Source: Bombus terrestris
Taxonomy: Eukaryota; Arthropoda; Insecta; Hymenoptera; Apidae
NCBI RefSeq assembly: GCF_910591885.1
Contig: NC_063279.1
Location: 4,712,001-4,776,000, forward strand
DNA: 64,000 bases
Reading direction: 5' to 3'
Part shown: positions 1-10,400 of the stretch, piece by piece
How the letters are laid out: each line of letters starts with the position of its first letter
Position numbering within the stretch: the stretch's first letter is position 1
Made by a program: the position numbers and the translations under genes
The notes under the pieces: generated by a model
Told to the model about the DNA's origin: nothing
Databases searched by the model: none
What the model saw: only the letters and a program-made list of their open reading frames with translations

Positions 1-470
1 CAAAGATAAAATATACAATATTCTATAAAGAAAATGAAAAATCTGGAATATTTATATTAGAGGAATATGAAAATTTAATGAACGTATTCTTTTTAAGTGT
101 AATTATTTCATTTCAACTAGTCTTGGAAAAATAGTGATTAAAAAGAAACGAAGAAATATAAACGACACGTGGAATGAAGTCAATGTCGCAACGCATAGGT
201 TAAACTATTCAACGAGTAAAAAATGAAATGAAAATTGGTCAACTTCTTCCTTACTCATTTCCTATAATTATGAAAACGTACATATATATGGTATTTTACT
301 TATTTCTTTTATTATATGTATAGTATCTATATACTTATATATATAATATATTATATACAATAATATAATATATATAGTCAGATATGAGTATGATGACGCG
401 ACGGACAACGGAAATACAAAACAACATCTTAAAGAACAACGTGAAGAAGGAAAACAGAATCGTGACTCAC
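1..470 (-). other. Myc intron between first and second coding exons (5' part)
   Basis: Non-coding DNA downstream of the Myc donor. Its right part holds a TA-rich simple-repeat patch at about 282-380, full of ATATA runs. No second coding exon is seen before the left edge, so this intron is longer than 470 bases. Confidence 0.75.
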
Positions 471-473
471 CGG
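464..473 (-). other. Splice donor ending the Myc coding exon
   Basis: Reads TCCG|GTGAGT on the minus strand; the last exon base is 471. It splits a codon after its first base, so joining to an exon that begins with the rest of a Glu codon gives the TPSDSE block expected of Myc. Without splicing, the frame runs on into TA-rich DNA whose translation is low-complexity (Tyr/Ile). Confidence 0.88.
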
Positions 474-1230
474 AATCGGAAGGTGTCTGCACTCCAAGGT
501 GTTCTAAATTCTTGCTGAACGATTGATTCAAGTGATAGCAATGGTCGCTGAGAGTATTCCTGATATTCGTCTCTCTATGCATTTGACACTGATCCTGTTC
601 TTTCCTTCTGCCACGTCGACCGGTCTTTCGCTTATTCTGACTTACTCGTACAGCCTTGGTAGCTGGTACTGATATACACTCGGATAATTTCTCGTGTATG
701 TTGATCTGGTCGTGTCTAAAGAACGGACCTTCGTCCTCTGTTTCTGTATCAGAGCTGGAGCTTTGTGGTGTTTCCGGCCTAGTGGATTCGCCGTCGCTCT
801 CCAGATTTCTCGCGCGACACATTTGCTGGGCCTGTTGCTGATTGACTGCCAACGAAGTCCCTATATAGGCGGTATTTGCTCGTGATATCAAAACGCTTCG
901 ACCAGCCGGCACCTTTTTCTGTATCAGGGAGTCCTTCATCGCAGGCAACGTTCTGTTGTGCTCTTTACTGATGCATAGTCCTGCCCACATACAGTCGTGA
1001 TGACGTATCTCTCGAGACAGGCAGGTCTTGTCGTATTGCGAATCCGACAACACGCCATCGTCGAAGGTGCGATCGTAATGCATTTCCGAGTAGGTGTCCA
1101 CTCTGTGATCTATAGAGAGGAAGTCCGGAAGATCGAACTTCTTCCATATGTCGTCGGACACCACTGTCGCAGTGTCCAGGGGCTCGCCTAACAGGCCCAG
1201 GTCAGAGCAGTCCCAAACCGGCACCGGCAT
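471..1230 (-). CDS. Myc: Myc transcription factor, N-terminal coding exon (partial)
   Basis: Encodes the amino half of the bHLH-leucine-zipper factor Myc (Drosophila diminutive), which as a dimer with Max binds E-boxes and drives growth and ribosome-biogenesis genes in the nucleus. Seen here: 253 codons plus one base. Residues 25-34 SDDIWKKFDL match Myc box 1. Residues 78-90 HDCMWAGLCISKE match Myc box 2, the surface that recruits TRRAP-type coactivators in the family. Residues 151-167 are RPETPQ plus a Ser/acidic run, close to the RPDTPHS stretch of fly Myc. Residues 249-253 TPSDS open the conserved block that continues EEEIDVV in relatives. The frame is cut after the first base of codon 254 by a GTGAGT donor, so the bHLH-zipper exon lies left of the window. 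I chose the ATG at 1230 because an acceptor AG sits six bases upstream; the ATG at 1257 would lie in the intron. The classic T58/S62 sequence of Myc box 1 is absent. Confidence 0.94.
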
Positions 1231-1233
1231 TTC

Positions 1234-1256
1234 GCCTAGAGGAATCAACCATACCA
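1234..1256 (-). other. Splice acceptor upstream of the Myc start codon
   Basis: Reads TTGATTCCTCTAG|GCGAAATG on the minus strand. The exon begins at 1235 and the start ATG follows after five bases. The pyrimidine tract is short, but the position fits the fly gene, where a non-coding first exon is joined to an exon that begins close to the ATG. Upstream of the alternative ATG at 1257 the frame is closed by two consecutive TGA codons. Confidence 0.7.
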
Positions 1257-1346
1257 TTCATCAAAACAGTCAAACAATCATTTCGGTTAAATCCTCGTAG
1301 GAAATTAAGTCGTTTTATGTTCAAGCCTTTGATAAAATCGATAAAA

Positions 1347-1522
1347 ACTTTGTCATTCGGTATTACACCACTATCTGAATAACACGCATAATGCGAAACG
1401 CTGAAAGTTAAAAAAAAAAAAGAAGTTTTTTGCCTTTAAACATTTTCCTTCCGAATTTTAACTTTCAGCGTTTCGCATTATGCGTGTTATTCAGATAGTG
1501 GTGTAATACACAATGACAAAGT
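1347..1522. repeat. Foldback element: near-perfect inverted repeat with 68-bp arms
   Basis: The left arm (1347-1414) and right arm (1455-1522) are reverse complements apart from about two positions near the outer end (CATTCGGTATT against CATTGTGTATT). They enclose a roughly 40-base A/T-rich loop. The outer end reads ACTTTGTCATT and the core contains CACTATCTGAATAACACGC. No target-site duplication is clear at the ends. It resembles a foldback MITE or a recently formed palindrome. It lies in the inferred 5' intron of Myc, about 110 bases before the acceptor, so the pre-mRNA would carry a long hairpin. Confidence 0.9.
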
Positions 1523-2596
1523 ACATACGACAAAAGAAGACCTAACCCCAATCACTGTTAATTTTAAGAAGGAAAATAAGGAAGACATTCTAAGAAAGAA
1601 AATCGAAAGTTCTTTTATGTGTTATCACTATCCGGATAAATTTCAATTGGAAATGAAACTTGCCGATTATCTAATCGATCATCCATCGAAAGCAGCCCGG
1701 TTCCTTTACAGTTACAGCATGTTGCTTTACCGTATAGCACTGTTCGGTAATGCGCCGTGTGTCGTAACATCAACGCATTATCACAGAAATCAGCGAAACG
1801 AATATGTACAGTTAATGCTATGAAAATACGAACAGAGGTCGGAACTGGCTCGCGTGTACGCAATAAAAATAGACGTCCTTCGTTGCCGACATATCCACTT
1901 TGCACGCTTTTTTGCTGCGTCTTGGTAAAAAGCGCCAGTTAAACACGGGATAAAATCAATATCGACGATTAACGAAACAGAAAATGCAGAATGTCTATAA
2001 CTACAACTTTGTTTGTTTATGAGAGGAAAGATTGCTTGTAATCAAAGGCTCAAAACGACAAAAATTTCTAACGGAGTTAAAAATTCCCACATTTTTGCCA
2101 TCACCATAGACATGTTGTCTTTTACGTTGACTCAAGTCTATTGTTCACTTCAAGTATTATTTTCTACACTATGTATTCTTATATGAATCTTTACAGGTTA
2201 ACAAAAGACTATCTTCAACTATACTAGGGGAAAAATACATGCATTTATACACATATTTATGCTTTTACATTCACAGATACGTTATTTACGGTATTTATCG
2301 ATAAGTAACTAAGGTCATAAATCAGTGACACGTGACACATTCCTCACGATTTTCTGCTTGCGAGCCTATTGAAAATTATAATACCAAATGAGAAATGCTA
2401 TTCTGCTTCCTCCGATAAACGATACTGCTGGTGTGATGATCGTAATTTGTAATTTATAAATTGTTCGTTACAATGATAAAATCAACTTAGATAAATTGAC
2501 TGGGAATAAACATAGCCGTATTATTATAGATAAAGAGTTAACCATCAAATTCATGTAAAATATCTTCACACATCTGATACTTGGTTCTTGGTGCAA

Positions 2597-2609
2597 AACA
2601 CTTACAGCG
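2597..2609 (-). other. Candidate minus-strand splice donor (alternative Myc 5' exon end)
   Basis: Reads CCGCT|GTAAGTGTT on the minus strand. The GTAAGT core is strong but the preceding bases are not the usual CAG. A 73-codon open frame (2602-2823, minus) ends across this donor, but its translation is not recognisable. It could end an alternative non-coding 5' exon of Myc, or be chance. Confidence 0.15.
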
Positions 2610-3112
2610 GTCGATAAGCCTCTGCACATGGGAACAGAAAATAAAAAGGAACCGGTACGAATCGAATTCGCTCGGACGAGGTGCCTTCGAATAAATCACG
2701 GCCCGCCTCACCAAACATCCCTAGAGAACACAACTTTTTCCCTCCTTGCGTGAGAGAACCGTTACGCATCTTTCTCTGCGCTGCACGGCAAACCGACAAC
2801 TGTTCATCGTACGTTTTGTCCACCAGGTGTTGCAGTGAGATCCTTAGAATCTCGTGTAATCTCGCATAAGCAAAGAACAGATAGTCTAAGTCTACGGTTC
2901 AACTATGTATTCCGAAATAACCATTTGAATGCAAAGAGGACAGTAGTCGACATCAGTGATATATATATACTTTAGGAATAACCGTGTCGTATCTAAGATA
3001 CGAGGAAAAACCAATTCTTTAGTGGGATGACGCATTGCTTTGCATACGTTAACACGTTACACATTGACACACTGGCAACGAGATTCGATCTTGGCGATCA
3101 CTCGTAGCCAAT

Positions 3113-3325
3113 GTGATCGTTGAGAACGTTCATCGAGAAAGAAGAACACACAAGATAGAGGTGGAGGGAGTTCGGATGGAGATGCATCGAAAAGTCAAAT
3201 GGAATGACTCGATATGGGCGGCTCCAGTGACTCATGAGACTTACAACGAAATTCGTCGGCTGTATCGGTTTCGCGGATCTACAACACCAGAAGAGGAGTT
3301 CTGCTTTTTATTGTCGGCGGCCTAA
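3113..3325 (+). CDS. Unrecognised 70-codon open frame, doubtful
   Basis: ATG at 3113, in-frame TAG two codons upstream, stop at 3323-3325. The translation is mixed in composition and not low-complexity; it includes KWNDSIW, NEIRRLYRFRG and PEEEFCFLLSAA. It matches no family I know. It lies opposite the direction of Myc inside the inferred intron. No flanking splice sites or poly-A signal were identified. Could be a chance frame in locally CG-richer DNA. Confidence 0.12.
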   Translation: MIVENVHRERRTHKIEVEGVRMEMHRKVKWNDSIWAAPVTHETYNEIRRLYRFRGSTTPEEEFCFLLSAA

Positions 3326-6300
3326 CTCAAACATTATATCCGCTCGATTAGGCCCACCTCGACGGTGACAACCGAAAGCGCGCGTGCGGTCGCCGGTTAT
3401 CTTTTTCGTTCCCGCACCGACCACCCTCCGCGAGCCAATTAATCGTTGCATAACGCCGATTATTGCGGAAACTGTCACTTTCGCGATAAACATGCGCATA
3501 CGCCGTTGCATGTATCATTGAAAAAAAAAAAATTATTGAGACAAAGTGCGTTTAAAGAAAACGATAAATGAGAAAAATATAAATAGATATCGTTGGGAAA
3601 TCATTAAAAATTTCGCATTTTGCGAAATATAGATTCTATTCAACATTTTCAAGTGCTGTAGGCGTTTTCAAATATTTAGCATCTATTTGGACAATTTTGG
3701 AATTATGAAAAAAATAAAAGTGAACAATTTTTATCATTTTTTGTACGGAAAAAAGAAATACACGATCTACAGGATACATTCGTAGTCAAAGTGTTAAGCA
3801 ATTAAAGAGTTAAACGATAGAATTATTTATTACCATACAGTTACTTATCATTGGGAATATATTTAAGGAATTGAAGTTTGTCTTTATTCAAAATTTTACG
3901 ACCCGACTACGTATCTCCTTACAATCTCGTATCATGTGACCAAACATTGTAACGATAGTAAAGCAGTGGAATTAAAACGCAAAAAAATATACGCGCGCCA
4001 AAACTGGTATACACATCTGTTTCTTTTCGATCGACAAGAAAGACAATCCCGGGCGGTATTTACGCGAAGAACAAACAAGGTTCGAGAACGATTTCGCCGA
4101 AAAACTAAACTACATATCGGTGTTAATATTTTGACAAGCGTTCCCCGACAAAGACGTTTGATGGTAAATGAGTCTGTTTCACGTTTTACGTGAGATTCTT
4201 ATCGAAAACTGGCATGAGGGCCAGAAAAATAAGCAACAAGAATGAAAAAAAGTGAAAGGGACAGAAAGGCGACAGAGGTGAAAGAAGGAGAGAGACAGAA
4301 AGAAAAACCGTGGCCTTTATGACTCGGTCACCCGTGAAAAACGCACACCGTTGAAAAACAAAGACACATTATCCGTTCCTACTTGCCCCTGCTTTACCTC
4401 TGAATCGAACAAAAGACGGTCGATAGGGGAAATCACCTTCCTAGAACGGCCTTGGAAACGAAAGAAAGCATCAGTGTATACCTCGCGTTTACTCTCGTCG
4501 TGAGAGAGAAAAACGGGGGAGAAAAAGGAGAGTAGAAAAGAAACGAGATAAACTTTCGTGAAACCGTTCTCGAAGCGTCGACCAAACACGCGGGAAAAAA
4601 GTGTTTCTCGTCGAATAATAAACAGACAGGGGCAACAGAGCTCGCGCTAAGTGTTTTGGGAAGAAACGTCGGTAATAATATCTGGTGCGAATTTCACCGA
4701 ACGCTCGTCGTGTTTCTACCGAACCTTGTTACCAATCGATAAGTCTTCTTTCTCGCCGGTTACGTAACAGACACAATCACGCGTATCGCGATCTCGTTGG
4801 TAATGGATCACACTTTCACGAAAATTGCGTGGCGACACTTCACCAGTTTTAAAAACTCAATTTCACGATACACGACAGGCTAATATCGCACTATATGCAC
4901 ATGCTCGTAAAAGAGAGACACGATTTCGAAGTTTACTACATTCGTGTGCGTGATGGTAAATTGAATATCGACAAAGGCGGGAGCGAGGGAAAGAGGAAAA
5001 AAGAGAAAGAAATTATTTACCGACCCGATAAAGACACCGGCTGACCGCTTTCGTTTAGACAGGACTTTCGAAAATCTATATATGCATGTACCACACGTAC
5101 GATCATACTTGTAAGTGTATTAAAGCACATTCCATGGCCACGAGAGCGTCGATCGATGGATCGAACTTTTCTGCCTACACGCGCTGAGAGAAACAGACAA
5201 ACCGGTCCACGGGCAACAGCTTTAGATATAGGTAGCGCCGTGTGCATGTGTTGCGTGTGTCTCGCTAACTTCCGTCGAACATTATCGTTCGAGCGTGTAA
5301 CGAGCTGACAGCTTTCCTACCGCACTCTAATTAACGGTGGCTTTCTTCGTGCGACGAAAGGACGCAGGACACACCGGCAAAAGCGAAATGAAAAACGACG
5401 CTCTCCTCCCATTCGTTGTCTTACTAAAGTTCCTATACAGAAGCGTAGTTACACCAATTTGTGAAACCGTAGGAGACGCGCGAAAGCGCGGGCTGGATCG
5501 ACATACTGCATAATGTTGCAACAGAAAGTGCAACATATCGGTTAACGTGCCTATCTCCACTTGACATATTTTCACATATATCGATCCCGATGGGACGCGA
5601 CGCGTGTTATTTGGTCACATGAACGACAACCCGTGTATGGCTATGGCTGATGGTAAAACGATTTCCGAAATGTCAAACCTAACAAAGTTCCAACAAGAAT
5701 GATATACATGCAAAGAAAGTCATAGTCTTAAAATTCTTTATTTTCAATAACGCAGGAAATCTGAATTTGGAAGTAAAACAATTATCGAAATATCAGACAA
5801 CAAAAATCAATTCTTCGATCGTTTGAAAAACGTATCAAAAAATGAAATATAAAATATCGACAAAGATTTAAGAAAATTATCGAACAATAAAAATAGTAAT
5901 TCCGTACAATAAAGACATGATGTGTTAAAATACATTCCAAAACCGAATTTCAATGGATCAGAACGATATATACCGAAAAAAAATCGAAAATACCAAATTT
6001 TAAGATTATTCTTGTATTCATAGATCAAAATTCGTCAGTTATTTAAAATTAATTACCGAAATCGGAAATTACGCGCGAAAAATCTAACACCACAAATTTT
6101 GGCGGCAAACTTACTAATGACCAAAAATCATACTCGATAGACGTAAATCGAATATATTTAATTCTATTTATAGGAGACAGTATAAATTCGAATAGACCGG
6201 CTAGCTGCCAAAGAAGAAATTCCTAACTTACTACAAAGTGTTCGAGGAATTTCACTTTTCGCGAAATAAACTCTCTCATCGATATTTATACGCGAAACCA

Positions 6301-6692
6301 TGGATTCGAGTCAAAAGGCTATAGATGAATCTTCGAAAGCATGCCGGATTATTTGGCAGAATTTTAATGCGTTCTAAGTATCACTCGACGAGATGGATCT
6401 GTCTATATAATTTACTAGTGTATCAACGTTAATATGTCTCGCGAACGATTGAGACGCGAACGATCCCGTTTCTCATTGAAATTCCAGCTCGAACCGGTCG
6501 CGAGTGACGGCGTTCGCGTGGAACTGTCAAAATGAGAAAAGAAATGCACACAAGCGCGAGGTCGATACATGCTTTAACCGCGATTATGAACGTCATTCAT
6601 TTCGAATTCGTCACTAAAATCGAGCGAATGAAAAAAGAAAAGGATAGACGAAAATGGAAAAAAATGTATAAGTTGCACTGTACTAACCTGTC

Positions 6693-6706
6693 GGCCACCT
6701 AGCGTC
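6693..6706. promoter_or_regulatory. CTCF-like motif, left
   Basis: Reads GGCCACCTAGCGTC. This resembles the CTCF core (GCGCC-M-Y-CTRGTGG type) with mismatches. It lies just inside the candidate exon 1, next to the donor. Weak on its own; noted because a better match lies about 750 bases to the right. Confidence 0.2.
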
Positions 6707-7136
6707 GTAACCCAAAAGAGAGATAGTATCCTCCACTGTGGAACACACTTTGGCGCGAGTTCGAGTCTCGCGCTAGAAACTAAACCAATAAAACAAACTT
6801 AGGCGCGTCCCGCCTCTTTTTCTTCTATATGGCGTTGTCTATAGATTCTGTTTGGCCCGGTCTCGAATGATGGATGAGCCTCGCGAAACCGAACTATTAC
6901 GCGGCACTGAGCGACAAACTATATATAAACAAAAAGGACGAAAAAGAATGAAAGAAAAAACGGCGTCGATTTTCTTCGTTATGCCCGTAGCAGACGGAAC
7001 GCGTGGAAACTGGTAGTGTTGTGTTTATCGATGAGAAAAATTCGTTCAGGCGATGCAGCCGCCGGTACTACTGTCGTTTGGCCACAAACGTTCCACTCGT
7101 TTTCTTGTATTATCGAGACTGTTGTACAACGAAAGA

Positions 7137-7162
7137 CTGCTGCTACTACTACTACTGCTGCT
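7137..7162 (+). repeat. Trinucleotide run (CTG/CTA)
   Basis: An interrupted run of CTG and CTA triplets within the candidate Myc promoter or exon-1 block. Confidence 0.7.
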
Positions 7163-7443
7163 GTATTTTACCAAGCAAAGAAAGAATTTCATTCTCGGCG
7201 CGATCCGTACGGTAAGCCGGTGGCTCTAACTCTCTCTTTCTTGTGCACGCGCACGGTAATCGGCGGCGATCCGATCTTCACTTTAAGGCCGGTTAAAGGC
7301 GACTAAACTACTCGGCTCGTGCGCCTTCCATCTTCCGCAGGCATGCCCACCGCTACGGGACCCGGCGTCAGGGCTGTGCCACCAATCGTCGCGCCCCATT
7401 CTACCACCACCCTAGGCATACTATACTTCTGGTTCGAGTATTT

Positions 7444-7457
7444 CGCCCCCTAGTGTC
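7444..7457. promoter_or_regulatory. CTCF-like motif, right
   Basis: Reads CGCCCCCTAGTGTC, close to the CTCF core in the orientation GCGCCCCCTRGTGGC. CTCF is conserved between insects and vertebrates in its zinc-finger recognition. The site sits at the outer edge of the CpG-rich block proposed as the Myc promoter. Binding is inferred. Confidence 0.35.
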
Positions 7458-7470
7458 GTATCGCTCGATA

Positions 7471-10400
7471 ATCGCGTTGCTACTTAAGGACACAGTCTAG
7501 TCAAAGCGCTCCCATTCTATCATATATGACCAATCGTATACAAGTATCTGTCTACATACTACTAACTGCTATTCGTAAATAATTACCTTATCATCGAGTA
7601 CGTACGGCTATAATTGATGTTTCATGATACGATAAGTGATGAAGTTGAACAAAAAAAAAAAAAAAAAAGAATTTTTTATTTTTTTCCAGTTTTCCAGTAT
7701 CGAACCAACAATTAGCGATAAATTGTTTATGCGTTTATGACTCAGAGAATTTTCCGCGTTTGCTTGTTTTTGCAACGTTTTCCTTTTAGCTCTAATCATT
7801 GTTTCTAATCATGGATTAATGATTAGAACTGAAGATTGGATCTTACAGAAATACGTGATTTATTATTTGGAAGATGTTTAACGAGCCTCGAATAAAAATT
7901 ATTATAAGAAGGAATACAAAATTGCAACGGAATACCACACTTTTTATAAATAAGATGTATTGTATGTAATATCCATAAGATTAGACATAACTTTACTGTA
8001 TAATTTCGTTCTATGAAAATATACAACCAGGAGATATATTTATTAATTGGTATTGTTCGTCATGAGTTACAATCGCGATATATCATCTATTTTTGACGTT
8101 GCTCAATACAAAGCATTTACAATCCTTCCAGCGCTAACTAACTTGCATATGCATAATCAATAATATCTTCGTAACTTGCTAACTAAAATTTATAGCCCGT
8201 ATACACGCAAGTTCATTGACACATTGTACGAACGAAGCCATCTGCAGTCGATTCCAAGATAGAGCGATCATTGTTTCTGACGACTCGAATACCGATCACC
8301 GTTTACCCCACGCTCACGTTAGACAGGTAGTATAGCGTTCTTTTGTATCACGTCGCAGCTGCTCGACCTGTGTAGTTGAGAGAATATGTTATGGTTTGAT
8401 GTACGCCATCTCGCATGAATTTGTCATGGGAGAAATGTGGAGGCCACATGTGGAGTAAGCTTGTGGTTGGCAACCTGTCGGAACCTGTGCGGATTTAATA
8501 CTACAACCAGTCGTGTAGTATAAAAGATATTATATTGGCGACTCTCCCACAGTTATTATTCTTCGTAACAACCGCTCTGCTCTAGGTGAATCCAACGTCG
8601 AATGCCCCTTTCGTTCAAGAAACGATCTTTCTCTTTTTCTTGCTTATCGTTTCTGGAATTTAATCGGTTTTTCCTTATCGCCAAACATCAGTCGGCAAAT
8701 TCGTAAATAAATCTGAGAGATTCACGCTTCCTGGTTTTTATACGTAATCCCGTAACAACTTCCTTTCGGCACGTTCGTTTCCAAGGCAACTGAAACAATC
8801 ATATTCCTGTTATTACGCGTTACGATGCGATTGCCTCGTTTTTAAATCAGGCTTACATAATAGCGAGGAACTGATTGAAAAAATAACGGGGAAAAACTGA
8901 CTCGATAATATTCCAAGTCAACATCGTCGCTTAGAGATTCGTTCGTGTTAGTCAAGTTACTTCAAATCAAGCAACTAGAATGGCTAAAGTCGCGAATACC
9001 TGAAATAATATTATGTTATCTAGCAATTATTGTTCCTTTCGATTCAACGATTAGTTGGAAGAATGTCTAAAATAAAGTACACCTAGAATAGATTCGTTTA
9101 TGGAACCAATATCAGCAAGAGTACGCATAATTGAAAGAGTCGCAATTTTACTTGAAACTTAAAGGGATATGCATAAAGTTATTCCAGTACAAAAACTTGA
9201 GAATAAATTCGAACATCTTTCGTCTCAAAGAATTCAATTCTTTTGCATTTATTATTGATTTCGCGGAATCCGCTTTCTCTTTCAGTTCTGTCCTAAGGAA
9301 CAATGTAATTAGCGAGCATGTGGCAACGTGTCTTCTTCTCGAGGTACTTATTAACTTAAGACTTAAGAGAAGTTTCACGTTGGCCATGCCCGAGAAGGCT
9401 GCTTCTAACGTTTGTAGCCCTTGACACACAATGTTGTGCAATTCGAAGCAGCACGGAAACCGGCGGCTGATAGTGTCTTGACGTTACATCACCTTCGGCA
9501 GTAAAGGGTTAAATTTATGACAGGTTTCAACGAACCGAGATTATTGATTATGGATTTCCCTTTTTATCAAAGTTTTCATTACCGTCTGCAAGTGAGTCGA
9601 GCAAAGGATAACAACTTTCATTCGTAAACGTGTCAAAACTTTAATTTTAATCGCATCCGTGCACCCTTTATCGTAATTATTCATAGAGTTCATGAAAACA
9701 ACTTGTTGAACCTTATTTAACCCTGAACTCGACTATCAATTTAGGTAAACTCTGTGTATTCTTTGAAAACGATTTACTAAAAGACTTTATACGGCAGTAA
9801 TATACTCTAAACATTTTTCTCAACTCGTGGCTTCTAATTCTATCTAATCTCCTGAGAGTTGGGCTCAAAATATACGTTATACGAGCTTGATAAAAATCTG
9901 GTTGTACGTAATATCGAACTGTAATAAAATTCACGTCGATTTTTATACATTTAAAATAGCAATTAAATACATATGTATCACGTATACTGTGACATCTGAT
10001 ACATGAAATTATTTATTACGAAAATGAACAAATACTATATCCATACATGTTACGATATTTATACTATTGCACAGACTACCTTATTCATTTTTATACTATT
10101 TTGATAAATTTTGGTTGAAAATTTTCAAATTCGATCTCACTCTATTCAAATCTATCGATTGGGTGCTAGAATCGCGCGCGACGCTACTGAACGAGTCCGT
10201 ATAGGGGGCCGCGCCCGCCCGATTCTCGTTGCCATAATGTTGCATATATTACAGAAATTACGTCGTTTTGTTTGCAGAAAGCTCGATCGTAGTTGTCTAC
10301 GACGTTAATCGAAGCTACTCAACAAGTTTGAGTGTCTGTCGTGATGTACTTCGAGAGATTTTTGGCGTGAAATAGCGGCTTTGCGGACTACTTCTCGTCG

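Larger units (their letters stand above)
1523..6680 (-). other. Non-coding stretch, inferred Myc 5' intron
   Basis: No coding gene is supported here. Several CG-richer patches occur (about 2600-2830, 3100-3500, 4200-5300, 5300-5650) within AT-rich DNA. A short hairpin with arms ATGTTGCA and TGCAACAT lies at 5513-5536. If the 5' exon at about 6688 is real, all of this is transcribed as intron. Two alternative minus-strand donors exist (2601-2609 and about 5015), so the intron could be shorter. Confidence 0.45.
6688..7470 (-). promoter_or_regulatory. Candidate Myc non-coding exon 1 and promoter region
   Basis: A CpG-rich block in otherwise AT-rich DNA. Its left edge carries a good minus-strand donor, CGACAG|GTTAGTA, with last exon base 6688, which would pair with the acceptor at 1235 across an intron of about 5.4 kb. 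A minus-strand TATA-like TTTATATATAG lies at about 6920-6930, and trinucleotide CTG/CTA runs at about 7137-7162. CTCF-like motifs lie near both edges. The transcription start cannot be placed from sequence, and the assignment to Myc is inference from orientation and distance. Confidence 0.35.

Noticed and set aside
268..470. C-terminal extension of the Myc frame past the TPSDS block
   Set aside because: It follows a consensus GTGAGT donor, and its translation becomes low-complexity Tyr/Ile sequence from TA repeats. Myc relatives continue EEEIDVV instead.
1231..1257. Upstream in-frame ATG extending Myc by nine residues (MVWLIPLGE)
   Set aside because: The AG of a plausible acceptor lies between it and the next ATG at 1230, so these codons are probably intronic.
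3113..3325. KWNDSIW taken as a Mondo/ChREBP fragment
   Set aside because: The conserved Mondo segment differs on closer recall, and the flanking residues do not match the family.
6752..6773. GCGCGAG-TTCGAGT-CTCGCGC hairpin looking like a tRNA T-arm
   Set aside because: The stem is 7 bp rather than 5, and no A box, anticodon arm or acceptor stem fits upstream.
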